DNA from: Daucus carota subsp. sativus
Lineage: Eukaryota > Streptophyta > Magnoliopsida > Apiales > Apiaceae
Assembly: GCF_001625215.2 (NCBI RefSeq)
Contig: NC_030386.2
Span: 40,332,796 to 40,396,795 of the forward strand
Length of the DNA: 64,000 bases
Direction: 5' to 3'
Program-made: the position numbers and the translations under genes
Shown: positions 37,093-48,103 of the stretch, piece after piece
How positions within the stretch are numbered: the stretch's first letter is position 1
Layout of the letters: every line of letters starts with the position of its first letter
Notes under the pieces: model-generated
What the model was told of the DNA's origin: nothing
What the model saw: the letters and a program-made list of their open reading frames with translations, nothing else
Databases searched by the model: none

Positions 37093-37988
37093 AAATTCAG
37101 TCTTTCTAACATGAGCTATGCATGCAGTGTCACATAGAAATCTATCAGAAGCGAATTGTGACGTTTGCGTGATCCTGTGGGGAAGCCACAAGGTGTGATG
37201 GGTTGGTGGCTTATTCGAGCTGTTAAGAATTGATGGATCATGCATATATCTTCAACATATTGGTAAGAATTGAAGGAGAACAGGACACTACTGCATCAAA
37301 TAGGTTCAGATGAAATTTAGTTCACATATTAGAGCAATAGAAATCCTATGATTTTTAACATAGCAATATAAATAATGTTCTTCCTCTCAGATGTTCGTTT
37401 TTCAGAGATTGATTCATGTAGATAGATTTGAGAATGAGTATTATTTTATTATGATAATTATATGTTCTTTAATGAGAGTTTGAGTGTGCTTACTGACACT
37501 ATTTCAGACTGGTGATTGATGATTCAGAAGACAATTAAATAGGTGTAGAGCAATTCAAATGTAGGATATAAACTTGCAGACTTATTTCATTTCTGTTTGA
37601 CGAGTTATAAATGTGATGTAGAGCTAACACCCAAAGTTGTTCCACATCGGATTTTGGACTTGCCAATTTGTTAGGATCTGAAATAAGCCATGTAACTACA
37701 CAAGTGATGTGTACATTTGGGTATGTTCATCTCTTATGTTCTCAATAAAATGCTCAAGTGCGAAAGTTTGTTCTTTGCATCGTGCTCACTGCTGCTTATT
37801 TCTGTAGATATGTTTCACCGGACTATTTAAGTGCAGGGATGCTAAACAAAGGGAGTGATCTTCTTGCACAAAAAGAGGAAGCTGGGAAAAATGTACAAAC
37901 TTTTTTAGTTGATTTCTTTGCACTTGCATTTAGTTAAATTTTATCTGCCCTAATAATAATTTATTAAACTTTTTTAGTTGATTTCCAG
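37093..37988. other. Intron-like sequence between gene fragments
   Basis: Mostly non-coding. A segment at about 37625-37760 contains TTGTTCCACATCGG, resembling TRIM LTR starts, and ends near AATAAAATGCTC, so a degraded LTR-like remnant is possible. A short exon-like piece may lie at about 37810-37895. Confidence 0.4.
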
Positions 37989-38786
37989 TTATTGCACTAG
38001 CAGAATCCCTTGATGCCGAAATCAAAAGATGGTCCACTGGGAAGGAGGGGAACTTGCGTGCATTGCTCTCAACCCTGCAATATGTATGTATAAGGCCTTG
38101 CTTATTATTGCTGCACAATATACATTATGCTTTGCTAAGAAGTTTTTGTTTTGAGTTTACACTCTTTCATCTTTAGAAATAGAGGTCACAGTCAGGCTGA
38201 CACTTCCGGATTGCATGCTCCTTAACTAATTGACGGAAAATCGTCCTTGCTCCCAATTTAGATATACTCTTCTTTTTGTGGATAATTCAGAGAGCTAAAT
38301 ATGAAGCTCTTAACTAGAGCGGGCATATTATTTCAAGCTTTTGACTTTAATATTAAAAGAATTGCATTGCAGTCAGTGAGGATTAGATTCCTTCTGAATT
38401 AAATAATTTTATCCTATAAAAGCTCCTCATGATTACACCGGTTCCTGATCTTTCAGTGTTATACTGTTCTGCATCCCTTAATAGAATATCTAATCAGTTA
38501 GTCATGAAGTTCCTGGACAAAAGATGACTCGGCATTGGTTAACATAGTTCAAGATTAACAAACTAACTAATCGCAGCCAGCATTTGATTTTCTGAACTTC
38601 TGTCTGCAGATCCTTGGTCCTGGTAGTGATTGGCAACCAATATCCCTGACAAATATTATAATGTCTGATGCTGTAAAGAAAGCTTACTGAAAAGCCACTC
38701 TCCATGCACATCCAGACAAGTTGCAGCAGCGAGGGGCAAGCATCCGGGAAAAGTACATTTGCGAGAAGGTTTTTGATCTCCTCAAA
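37989..38786 (+). pseudogene. Auxilin-like J-domain gene, broken
   Basis: Two exons are clear. 37989-38083 encodes [20 protein letters not shown] and RALLSTLQY. 38610-38786 encodes ILGPGSDWQPISLT, then KKAY, a TGA stop at 38688-38690, then [15 protein letters not shown] and [12 protein letters not shown]. This is the C-terminal J-domain of plant auxilin-like (clathrin-uncoating) proteins, with the HPD motif kept. The stop replaces the usual arginine after KKAY, and the last exon (the EAWNKF part) is not found downstream. No intact upstream part is present. It is therefore a gene fragment or pseudogene. Confidence 0.85.
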
Positions 38787-40590
38787 GTATGTATATAGTT
38801 TCCAATATCTGATTCGTTTTTGGCAATTCTACTGGCAATTCTTTAGGTAATTGCCTATAGAAGTTGATTTTGGTCTGGATGCAACTTGCAAGAGCTGCTG
38901 CTATAATTTTTGTTAGTTGTAATTTATTTTGAGACTACTGTTGCTGAGTATTGTACTATTGTTGCAGAGCTTTTTCGAGAAGCTGTTACTTTTTCCCAAA
39001 TGCATCCCAATCCAATTTCAATTTATAATTCAAATTCTAAGTCTCAGCAAGGTAAATTGTACTCTCTCTTTCTCTCATGTATGAAATATAATTTAAATTT
39101 CAGATTTAGTAATCTTTTATATTTTTAATCTTGGCCTTTCTCATTTTTTTGGGTGATAATTTAGTGTTGCTTCGTCTTGCAGATGTAATTATAATTCGAC
39201 TAATATACATGTTTTTAATCCATTAAAAATATATTTTTAATGGAGTTGCTTTGCACTTGAGAAAAATATATTTTTCATACTGTTGGGTATGAATATACAT
39301 GTAGAAAAATACATTCTACACTATCCTTTTTAGCGTTTCTTCTACTGTTTGCTTAGTAGTAAGCGCTATGCAAGTGTAGAAATGAATTAAAACTTATGTC
39401 TTAAAATTTCGCAATGACCTCTCTTGGTGTATCTATCAGTTAAATATCTGGTCTGAATACTTGACTTTGCATGCAGTTGATTATATGAAGTGGCTACAAA
39501 ATGATATAAAATTTATCTTCCATTTTGTGCTGACATATATTAAGTTTCAATCAAATTGTGTGATTTCTTAGTTTTTTGCTCTTGGTTTTTTAACAGTGAG
39601 TCAGTGACAAACTTTGAGCATCTCGAAATGCGTTGTCCAAAGCTTGACGTCTCTGACGAGTTCACACTTGGTATCCCTGGATACACATCTGCATTTTCTC
39701 ACTGTAGTAACAAGGTGACTATTGCCGAAGTTTCTGGGGGGACGGGAGAAATAACTATATTGGAGCAATTCATCCAAGAACATGTAAACCCTTGAGAATT
39801 TTTTTTTTTATTTCATTTAGTTAATTAGGTTTCAAATATTAAGTATTGCACCAGAATTGTTAAACTGTGAGACATAATAATTTTCTTAGATGGATTTGGT
39901 TGCGCTATTATTGCAAATAATCTGTTGCAAGAGCCTTGCATATTTTTTTGAGCACTGTGATTATATAACAGCCAAGACTTGATTTCAGGAATATACTTTA
40001 CACTTCTTTATGTGTACTTTAGTGTAGTTTATGGTTTTACCTTGCTGCTAATATGTTGATTCAATAGTCTTTTTTTTTTATTTTTGCAGAAATAGAAAAA
40101 GTGATCACCTAAGGCTTATTGCTGACAAATTTTCTGCATGTTCGGTAGGAAAGGTGGTCAGATTTTAGGTGTTGTCTAACTTGGTTTCCTTTATTCAGTA
40201 GGGAGGCTGCTCTCAAAACACAGTGATGATGTTGCTTTAGTAAGATGTGTTGTTTTTACTTAACAAAAAGAAAGAAAAAACTGATAATTATGTCTAGGAG
40301 TACAAATATCCTGCATCACTTATTATATACTATTATTTGAAAATTTAAAAATCAAAATTGTTGATAATCATTTTTAGCTTATAATCTTTATGGACTTATA
40401 AGTCGAAAGCAATTAATTGATAAAGTTTGGGTAACTAAATTATAAGTCGATTTTCGACTTATAAATCAGAATGTAAGAAGTTAAAAATTCTAAATTTTTT
40501 AGCACCTTAATTTTAATTTAGGCCAAAATTTATCTTCACTCATACAAATTATAATTTTACTTTTAAACTTAATGGATCTATATAAAATAA
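38787..40590. other. Non-coding stretch with possible exon debris
   Basis: An open segment at about 39597-39795 after a TTTTTAACAG acceptor (encoding CPKLDVSDEFTLGIPGYTSA) could be an exon of an unknown gene, but no partner exons join it. The rest is AT-rich and non-coding. Confidence 0.35.
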
Positions 40591-40599
40591 TTTATGTCT

Positions 40600-40601
40600 A
40601 C

Positions 40602-40640
<39 letters not shown>
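40600..40640. repeat. TA microsatellite
   Basis: Imperfect (TA)n tract interrupted by one TG. Confidence 0.9.
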
Positions 40641-40859
40641 AATTATTTTTGCTAATTCAATGTCAAATAAATTCTGTTTAGGTTGGAGTTGAAGTCAATT
40701 GACATCATAAAGTATCAAATATTGATGGCTACTTTCAAATTTTGAAAACAACTAATATTTGGGTCTTGCCTTCCTATTTTTAAAACACAATTTAAATTTC
40801 TATACTATATTTTGTACAATTTTATTTCTATAAATTATATTTATAGTTATATATATTTG

Positions 40860-41300
40860 GGACACTAACACGCTAACACGAAACGAAAAAAATTATTATG
40901 GGTTCTCATTTTTTATACACGAAAGTACACGAACATGAAAATACACGATAGATTTCGTGTCGAATATAGATTTTCATTTTGGGTACACGAAATACACGAA
41001 AGTAAATGAAAAATTTGTACATGATTATATATTTGTTATATGTTATAATATATTATATATATAATTGTGTAAAATTATACAAGGAAATTTATATTAAAAC
41101 TATTTTTAATTAAAATTATATTAATGTATTTATATACAATCTACATGAAAAATATACGAAAAAAACACAAAACGTTTCGGATCGTGTACGGGTTTCAAAT
41201 TAGGTACACGAAACCAATAACGGGCGGATACGAGTTTCACTTTCGAGTACACCAAACGAAAGTATACGAAACGAAACGATTGCCACCTTTAATCGTACCA
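40860..41300. repeat. TACACGAAA-rich repeat
   Basis: Clusters of ACACGAAA / TACACGAA motifs on both sides of an AT-rich centre, ending in CGAAACGATTGCCACCTTTA. Its build matches the plant hAT-like repeats at 62455-62982 and 29788-30338, but I could not define its termini. Confidence 0.5.
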
Positions 41301-41507
41301 AATATTGGACTAATGAGATTAGCTATATTATCGGATGTTTTTCAGTTTAGAATTTATTTTAGATAAGAACAAAAAATAGAAAAAAATTAAAATAATTTTC
41401 ATCCAAAATCAAAAAACCTCAACTATAATCAAATACAAATTTATTCAAACATATTTTTTTCAAAAACATTATTTTTCAACGCCATGCGGAGCGGGCAAAC
41501 ATACTAG

Positions 41508-42356
41508 TCAAGATAATAATGAGTACTTCTTTCCTGTGAAAGCCTGAAATTTTTTCTCTTCCTTGTCTTCCTTGGTCTCCGGCTTCTTCTTAGCTGCAGA
41601 GCACTCTCCATCCAAACCACAAACCACAGATGTTCCAACATGTTTCTTCGAATCAGGAGCTGCTGCTGTCACTTTGCCATCTAATCGCCTAGAAACGCCG
41701 CTAAAAGGCCTAAAAACAACATCCTTCTCCGCTTCCATAACATCTTGATCAGCTTGCTCATCCCTCGTCTCGATCACTTGAGGCTCTTCATGATAATCCA
41801 GCGGCTTCTCAAACTCTAGCTCACAATCCGTCTCAAACAACGACACAGCATCCTTAGGCATCGCTTCTACAATGTCAATATAATACTCCTGATTTTCATG
41901 ATTCACCATAATCGTATCTCCAATAGTAAGACATGCAAAGTCCCTCAAGAGCCTCTCCATCACTTCCTTGGGATTCTCAAGATTCTTCACAAACTCACTG
42001 CTATGAGGCTGCACCTTCAAGAACCTCCCCTTCGAAAGACCCGTGTACTCAATTTCCACGAGCTGGCCTTGTTCCAAACTCAAATTTCTCATCATCCAAT
42101 CGGGAAGAAACACACTGCCCTCCTCTGCACTAAACTCGAGAACTCCACAGTGCGAGACTTTCTCCAAGAAAGGATTGGTGATCATGAAAGTCAAAGGGTA
42201 CTTGACTTTTCTCGAAAGGAGAACGTCAAGAGCTGAAGCAGGCATTATGATTTTGTTGCCAATTTCGCAGTGTGGCTTGTTGATGTGGGAGAGTGGATGG
42301 CAGAACAAGGTGAAGCCTGGTTTGTTGACCGCATGGGATTTTGAATTTCCAGCCAT
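41508..42356 (-). CDS. UFD1: UFD1-like protein, intronless
   Basis: UFD1 family protein; UFD1 with NPL4 is the cofactor that lets the CDC48/p97 ATPase extract ubiquitinated proteins. One exon, 282 residues, ATG to stop. The N-terminal double-psi-barrel region shows FTLFCHPLSHINKPHCEIGN, KIIMPASALDVLL, SHCGVLEFSAEEG and LPDWMMRNLSL. The second half of the fold has CLTIGDTIMVNH, YYIDIVEAMP and ETDCELEFEKPLDY. The C-terminal part has FSGVSRRLDGK and ends KFQAFTGKKYSLLS. Typical plant UFD1 is about 315-320 residues and, as I recall, split by introns, so a single exon suggests an old retrocopy. The frame is undamaged, so it may function. A broken relative lies about 6.7 kb away in the same orientation. 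Confidence 0.93.
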   Translation of the reverse strand: MAGNSKSHAVNKPGFTLFCHPLSHINKPHCEIGNKIIMPASALDVLLSRKVKYPLTFMITNPFLEKVSHCGVLEFSAEEGSVFLPDWMMRNLSLEQGQLVEIEYTGLSKGRFLKVQPHSSEFVKNLENPKEVMERLLRDFACLTIGDTIMVNHENQEYYIDIVEAMPKDAVSLFETDCELEFEKPLDYHEEPQVIETRDEQADQDVMEAEKDVVFRPFSGVSRRLDGKVTAAAPDSKKHVGTSVVCGLDGECSAAKKKPETKEDKEEKKFQAFTGKKYSLLS

Positions 42357-42985
42357 TGGAAAAAGTTGTTTGTGATTTTCTTAGGGTTTGATTATGATGA
42401 TTTATGCGTGCCAAGTTCGGGAATTTATAATACTGTGTTTATGAAAACCTACTCCTATTAGTCTTCTGCTTTCTTAAGTATTAACCGACAGGCGACAGGA
42501 AACTAAAAAAATATTTCAAGTAACATAAATAAATATCTTGTGTAAACGAATATTTCAGGTAAAAAGAAGAATAATTAAACCTAAGTGAAATATGTACTTA
42601 TTTTCTTCTGTTAAAGTTAGAGTGAAAGAGTAATATTCAACAAAAGTTAAATTTATATAAAATAATAAAATTTTAAAAAAATAAGTATAAATACAAAAAT
42701 ATAATAATATACGAATATTAATATCAACAAATTTGAAATGGCAAATTAAATTATTCGAATACATGTGCTAACCATAATAAATATTTCAGCGACTTTTGTT
42801 CAATGAATTAATCTTATTTTTTTACTATTGAAAGTAAGTTGAAAATTTGTTTTCAAGCCTACACGACTAATGTGATATTTTGCGATGAATAAAATTATAA
42901 AAGTAATCCTATGACTCGCCAGCTGGAGACAGGTACAGGTCATCCTTTCATTGCTTAGCCATTGCAGGAATTTATTTTATGGGTC
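42357..42985 (-). other. Upstream region of the UFD1-like gene
   Basis: AT-rich flank without open frames of note. The promoter is presumably near 42360-42450, but no element is clear. Confidence 0.4.
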
Positions 42986-43170
42986 TTTCTAGTGTGTGCC
43001 AAGGGCACACATTAAGCACTAAATTTGATGAGTTTAGTGGATTTTGATTGGTGGAGTTTGGTGTAAATGCAGGGGGCCATCCATATTTATGATTACATGA
43101 CCAATAAGAATGCACCAAACTCATAAAATTTAGTGCTTAGTGTGTGCCCTTGGGCACACCATAGAAAAAC
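42986..43170. mobile_element. Short TIR element (MITE)
   Basis: The left arm TTTCTAGTGTGTGCCAAGGG... and right arm ...CCCTTGGGCACACCATAGAAA are inverted. The similarity extends about 45 bp through AAGCACTAAATTT / AAATTTAGTGCTTA. The centre is non-coding. The superfamily is unclear because flanking duplications are not obvious. Confidence 0.75.
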
Positions 43171-45581
43171 CGTTATTTTATTGCCCAGATAAAGTTTTTT
43201 CATAAATTTTATCATCCATCTTCTTCCCCATATAATAAGAAATCAATGCATTGAATTATATGAAAACAACGAAAATATTCTGATCAACATATTCTAAATT
43301 TGTGCTAGCATTAGGTTTTACTTTTTACTGAAATTATCCCTCCATTTTATTAGGAGTACACTGCGTTCTTGGGCATTTTAGTATTTTTCTCTTTTTGTGG
43401 ATCTTCAATTACCCATCGGATCTGACCCGGACTTCTCCTATACTATTTGTACGAGAGGTGCAGGTGCTTATCATCGGATTGGTGTTTCTCTACTGGGTTT
43501 TGCCCAGTTCTCTACGGTTTCTTTCACGCTAATTACGAGGAGTTGGGGTAACTGCTGGCGGAAATCATGGGGAGTATACATACTTTCCTTTTCTTCTGGT
43601 GGAATAAACTCACAATTCAAAATTTGAGATCGAATTACCAGGTTTGCACAACCTTCACTTAACAATTTTGAATTTCTTTCTCAGTTCTGTTAGTTTTGTT
43701 CTTGATTGAGGAATTTTATTTTTGTCCCTTTGCTTGCCATTCTGTAGTAGTGTAGTCTGTTTCTGTGTTTCGTTGCAGGTCATGATATATCTACGGCTTT
43801 CAAGTCTTCCGGGAATAGTTGTGTTTTTAATAGTCAATCAATATCTGGTCGTCGTTTACCTTATCTCAATCATTCTTCTCCAGGTTTCTCAATATGCTGA
43901 TGCATCTAAATAATGTACCATGAAGCGTTCTTCTCTCACGTGGTTTAATTTATCTTCACCTGCATATAATCATGATGGTGTAGGGGATTTTGTAGACAGT
44001 ACACCAACTGCAAGAAAGTTGAATTTTGTAGTTCTCTGTATATTGCTCTCCTCGATCTCTGATTCTCGCAAGAAACGTTCGTCAAAAACCTTCACTCTTC
44101 CAGCGTCTAGGATTGATCCTAGCAAAAAAGAGGTGTCTGACAGAGATCAACAACTATTGAGGTCTTTCAATATCGTTACGACTCTTGGTTTATGGGTGTC
44201 TAACATAGGTAAGTTTTGAATTTTATTTGACATTGCTTGATTTATTGATCTAATATACAGACAGAAGATTCTCATGTTGCTGCACTTAGAAAGCTTTTTT
44301 CAGTAGATAACATAGGTGATTGCATCATTTTGTAGATTACATGCATTTACTGCTATTATTACTCTTAAACTTATGCTTTTTAAGCAAGACCTCCACTTAA
44401 CAGTAATAAGCACGCATCCTCTTATATAGTATAATTTCAGGCTTCATGTTATATTGTTATTGTTATCAAGTTGTATTGCCTAAAATTTAGGGACTGGTTG
44501 TGGCAGATCTGTGCTAGAAATGGGTGCTGCATTTGAAAAAGCATCTGGAAAGGTAATCTGCCTTGTGCTTGGGCCCTCTTTCATTCGTATAACAATTATA
44601 ATTTATGCTAGATAGAAAGGAATCAAGAACATACTTTTATATATTGACTCTGGAATATATGATACAGAAATTTCCTCTGAAACAATGTTTGATGAAACTA
44701 TAATATAGACTAATTGCCTGCAATGTCAGGCATCAACCGAAACTTTGGTCAAACAACACCACCTTTGGAACATTCTGGTGAGAGTTTCATATACTTTCAG
44801 TTTGCTAACATGTATTAACATTGTGTATGTTATATGAAATTGATTTATGTTTTTATGTTATCAATTTTGTGTTCCTAATTTTTGACATGATCTGGCCGAA
44901 ATATAACTGCTGTCGGCTCACACTCTTCTTCTTCATCAAAGAAAGGTATAGTTCTATTCTCATTAAAATCACTTCAGATATCTGGGATTATGTATTTTTT
45001 TAATTATGTTTTCCCATTTTGTGATGGGTTTTTGAAACTCAATACTTTCATTCTATTTGATCAAATTAATTTTGATTTCACAAAGTTGAAGTTAATATTG
45101 TTTCTAAGGTACTTGCTATGCCAGTGTATAAGGTAACTGGTAAATTTTTTAGAGCTAGAACCAAGCAGTCATTGCATAAGACTAATTCATTAGATGCCAT
45201 GTTCGACTCTGAAAACAGTTTTGATGTAGAGTAGCCATTGCATAGGACTAGCCCATTGGGTGCCATAAATATGTTGAACTAACTTTTGTTGTAACATTGG
45301 TTTCTCTTCTTATTTATCAAAACCTTTTTTAAGATGCATTTTTCTTAGGGAATCGTATTGAAATGGGTAAACAATAATAATCCTTTAAGGTAACTTTGTT
45401 CACATTATAACAGTTTCAATGGACTAGCTGTAAATTGAACGCGCCCGATAGAAAATGCACTAGCCTACACAAACAAATTGTCACTATCTATAGATTTACT
45501 GTAATTTTTGGTATAGTAATTCCTGTGGACTTGCAGCTTGACACATTTAAAGTTTACATGGCACAAAGCTACTTAACCCAG
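43171..45581. other. Mixed sequence with exon-like debris
   Basis: Several open segments have splice-like edges. Examples are 43920-44219, and about 44495-44555 encoding SVLEMGAAFEKASGK. None assembles into a recognisable gene. It resembles scrambled gene fragments and not a single locus. Confidence 0.4.
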
Positions 45582-45829
45582 GTTATGCTCTAGGTAAAGC
45601 ATTAATTGTTGGAACTTCCGACAAAGTTCAAAAAGTGGATCAAAACTATCAAGTCTCCCAGCAAGTTAATTCGGCAGTTGCCAAATCTGCTGTATTCAGT
45701 AACGAGTATGTATCCATAGGGGCTTTATGGGTGACTGTCACATGTAATTCAATTGCCAAGGCTGCTGCAGAGGTTAGCCAACATGCTAAGGAGAAAGTGG
45801 CACTTGCCGAAGAGGAACAAAGAAGATAA
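45582..45829 (+). pseudogene. BPA1-like (ACD11-partner) C-terminal fragment
   Basis: After an ACCCAG acceptor the frame reads GYALGKALIVGTSDKVQ, VDQNYQVSQQ, ALWVTVTCNSIAKAAAEV and KEKVALAEEEQRR, then TAA. This matches the C-terminal part of the plant RRM proteins related to binding partner of ACD11 (VDQKYQVSE.., GA-WVTG.. and KAA-EVGQ-TKEK patterns). The RRM itself is not found upstream, so this is a fragment. Helitron-like 3' ends follow within 1.5 kb. Confidence 0.6.
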
Positions 45830-46480
45830 ACGACTGGTGAAGAGGAACAGGGAAGAAAAACCATGTAGTACTCTTTAAAATTATGCTTCTAACCCCTACA
45901 TAGGCTCATATAGAATCTAGATTTTAGCGTTTTGTATCCATGCTCCCCTACCAATGTCAAAGGCAACTGGTAAGGTCAATTAAATTAACAGGGTACATTG
46001 TGGAGGTGTCTACTTGCTTGGTTGCGAGTTAGTGTAATATATGTATCTTGCCCAAAAGTAGAGGAAAGAGAGTTTATAAATGATTTTTTTCTATTTTTTG
46101 CATGTATTTTATATTGTTTATCCGATTGTAATATTTCATGCATTAAAAGAATTTTAATCTTCAATAAAAAAAATTAGTAAATTAGTTTATTTTCACTTTG
46201 TATAATTGATAATACACAGATAAGATGAAGAATCTTGCACGATTTATAAGTTGTTGGTTATCTCAGAAATAACATTTTTTATACTTTGTTAAGACTACTT
46301 TAATTGTTTGCTCTTTTTTTTTAATTTATTTTTACGGAGCACAAGTTTCTTTATTTATTTAATTTTATATTTTTTAATTGTTTTCGTGCCCATGGTCAAA
46401 AATACACATTGATGATAAGGCTTTTTTGTTTCAAAACCATGCAATGCACAGCTCTTATGAAAAATTAAATAAAATGATCA
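45830..46480. other. AT-rich sequence, no gene seen
   Basis: 3' flank of the BPA1-like fragment. AATAAAA-like stretches occur near 46160. No other feature is supportable. Confidence 0.5.
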
Positions 46481-46483
46481 ACT

Positions 46484-47270
46484 CCGTGCACGAAACACGG
46501 ACAATATTACATGAGTTTTTTTTGTCTCGACAAAGTTTGAATTACAATTCAAGAGAAGAACTTTAGAATACTCGATGAGACCTTGAAAGTAAAAACAATA
46601 ATAAAATAGTGTCATATATTTTCTCATATACATTTTTTTTATATAGTGCCACACATATATATTTTTTAAAAGAATTATAGTGCACTCCATTAGCATGATT
46701 TATGATATAAATATATTTTCTTAATAATAAAAAAAGACATACTTAAAGAGAAACTAATAATTAATCTTTAAAATGATTTTGTTATTTTGTATGATATCAG
46801 TACTGAAAATAACTTTAAAATTTATGCATAAACATAAACTTCTGGAAATTACAATTTTCTTTTTATAGAATAATTTAGGATAAATTTAGAATTTTTCACA
46901 TTAAATTTCTGTGTGCGAAGCACGGGCAATAATTTAAGGATTTTCGATAAAGTTTGTTTCGGAAATTATTTTCATTGTTTGTTGTACATTGTTCTATCCT
47001 AAATGCATGGATATGTGAAGATCACGATACTTTGAGTAATATGCTTTTGATGTTTAGAAATTAATTATTTACAGGTTGTTACGCGAAGTAGTTTCTAATT
47101 GTAATATCTGTTTAAAAATTAATTATTTACAGGTTAATATGAGAATTAATTTCTAATTATAATATTCGTTAGTGATATATTTTTTTGTCACCATTGAAAA
47201 CCGGTTGAAATTATAAAAATTCAATGGAACATCAACAATTTCCGTGTGCGAAGCACGGGCAAAAAGCTAG
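46484..47270 (+). mobile_element. Helitron-like 3' termini (up to three)
   Basis: The last hairpin, CCGTGTGCGAAGCACGG at 47242-47258, is followed after eight bases by CTAG at 47267-47270 and then T. This fits the Helitron rule of a terminal hairpin shortly before CTRR at an A|T insertion point. Two more diverged hairpins of the same sequence lie at 46484-46500 and 46909-46926 without clear CTRR ends. No Rep/helicase gene is present. A 5' TC end could not be fixed; TCTATACTATAT at 40799 resembles one but is preceded by T and not A. Confidence 0.6.
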
Positions 47271-47282
47271 TTCAGTTTAATA

Positions 47283-47511
47283 CTCCTTCCGTTTTTTAAT
47301 ATTTGACGTTTTGACTTTTGGCACACTTCTTTAGGTGAGTTGACTGGATAGTAAAAATTACGGTATTATTTTGATTGATTTTTTTTGTGAATAGAATTTT
47401 GATCATATATTTTTATTCAGAAAAAGAAAATTTAAAAAATAATAATTTTAACTACTCGGTCAAAGCACTTTACGTGCCAAAAATCAAAGCGTCAAATATT
47501 AAAAAACGAGT
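47283..47511. mobile_element. Stowaway-type MITE, degenerate right end
   Basis: It starts CTCCTTCCGTTTTTTAATAT after TA. Its right arm CAAATATTAAAAAACGAG is the inverse with losses. The subterminal segments TTTGACGTTTTGACTTTTGGCAC and GTGCC..AATCAAAGCGTCAAA pair well. Confidence 0.75.
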
Positions 47512-47540
47512 AGAAAATAATTACATCATCAGCACGATAA

Positions 47541-48094
47541 GGGTTAATTATCTAGTTGGTCACTGAAGTGGGCCTAATGTATCAAGTTGGTCACTGAACT
47601 CAAAACGGTATCAAGATGGTCACTGAAGTGGCCATAAATATCAAACAAGTATCTTAAAATATGAATTCAAGCAGTAAAAATATTATTTATAAAGTTTTAT
47701 ACATTATTTTTAAATGTAACCAAAACCAAGTAAAAGGTTATGAATTCTAATATTTATGATAATATATTTAGATTTTATCAAGTTTATTTATTATTTATTT
47801 TTAATTAAAACAAAGAAAATAACTATATACTATAATATAAATAATAAATAAACTTGATAAAATATAAAATATATTATTTTAAATACTAGAAGTCATAACC
47901 TTTTACTTGGTTTTGGTAACATTCAAAAATAATGTATAAAACTTTATAAATAATATTTTTACTGCTTAAATTCATATTTAAAAGTACTTGTTTGATATTT
48001 ATGGCCACTTCAGTGACCATCTTGATATTGTTTTGAGTTCGGTGACCAACTTGATACATTAAGTCTACTTCAGTGACCAACTTGATAATTAACT
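47541..48094. mobile_element. Fold-back element, 554 bp
   Basis: Two arms of about 260 bp are inverted copies almost to the centre. The left arm carries TTGGTCACTGAAGTGG and GATGGTCACTGAAGTGG; the right arm carries CCACTTCAGTGACCATC and CTTCAGTGACCAACTTG. The 8-bp CACGATAA is repeated at 47533-47540 and 48095-48102. No coding capacity. It sits directly beside the 3' end of the broken UFD1 copy. Confidence 0.88.
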
Positions 48095-48103
48095 CACGAT
48101 AAT

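Noticed and set aside
45649-45864. Minus-strand open frame rich in serine and leucine
   Set aside because: It is the antisense shadow of the BPA1-like fragment.
40799-47270. Complete Helitron with defined 5' end at TCTATACTATAT
   Set aside because: The base before TC is T and not A, and no second copy is available to confirm the boundary, so only the 3' end is annotated.
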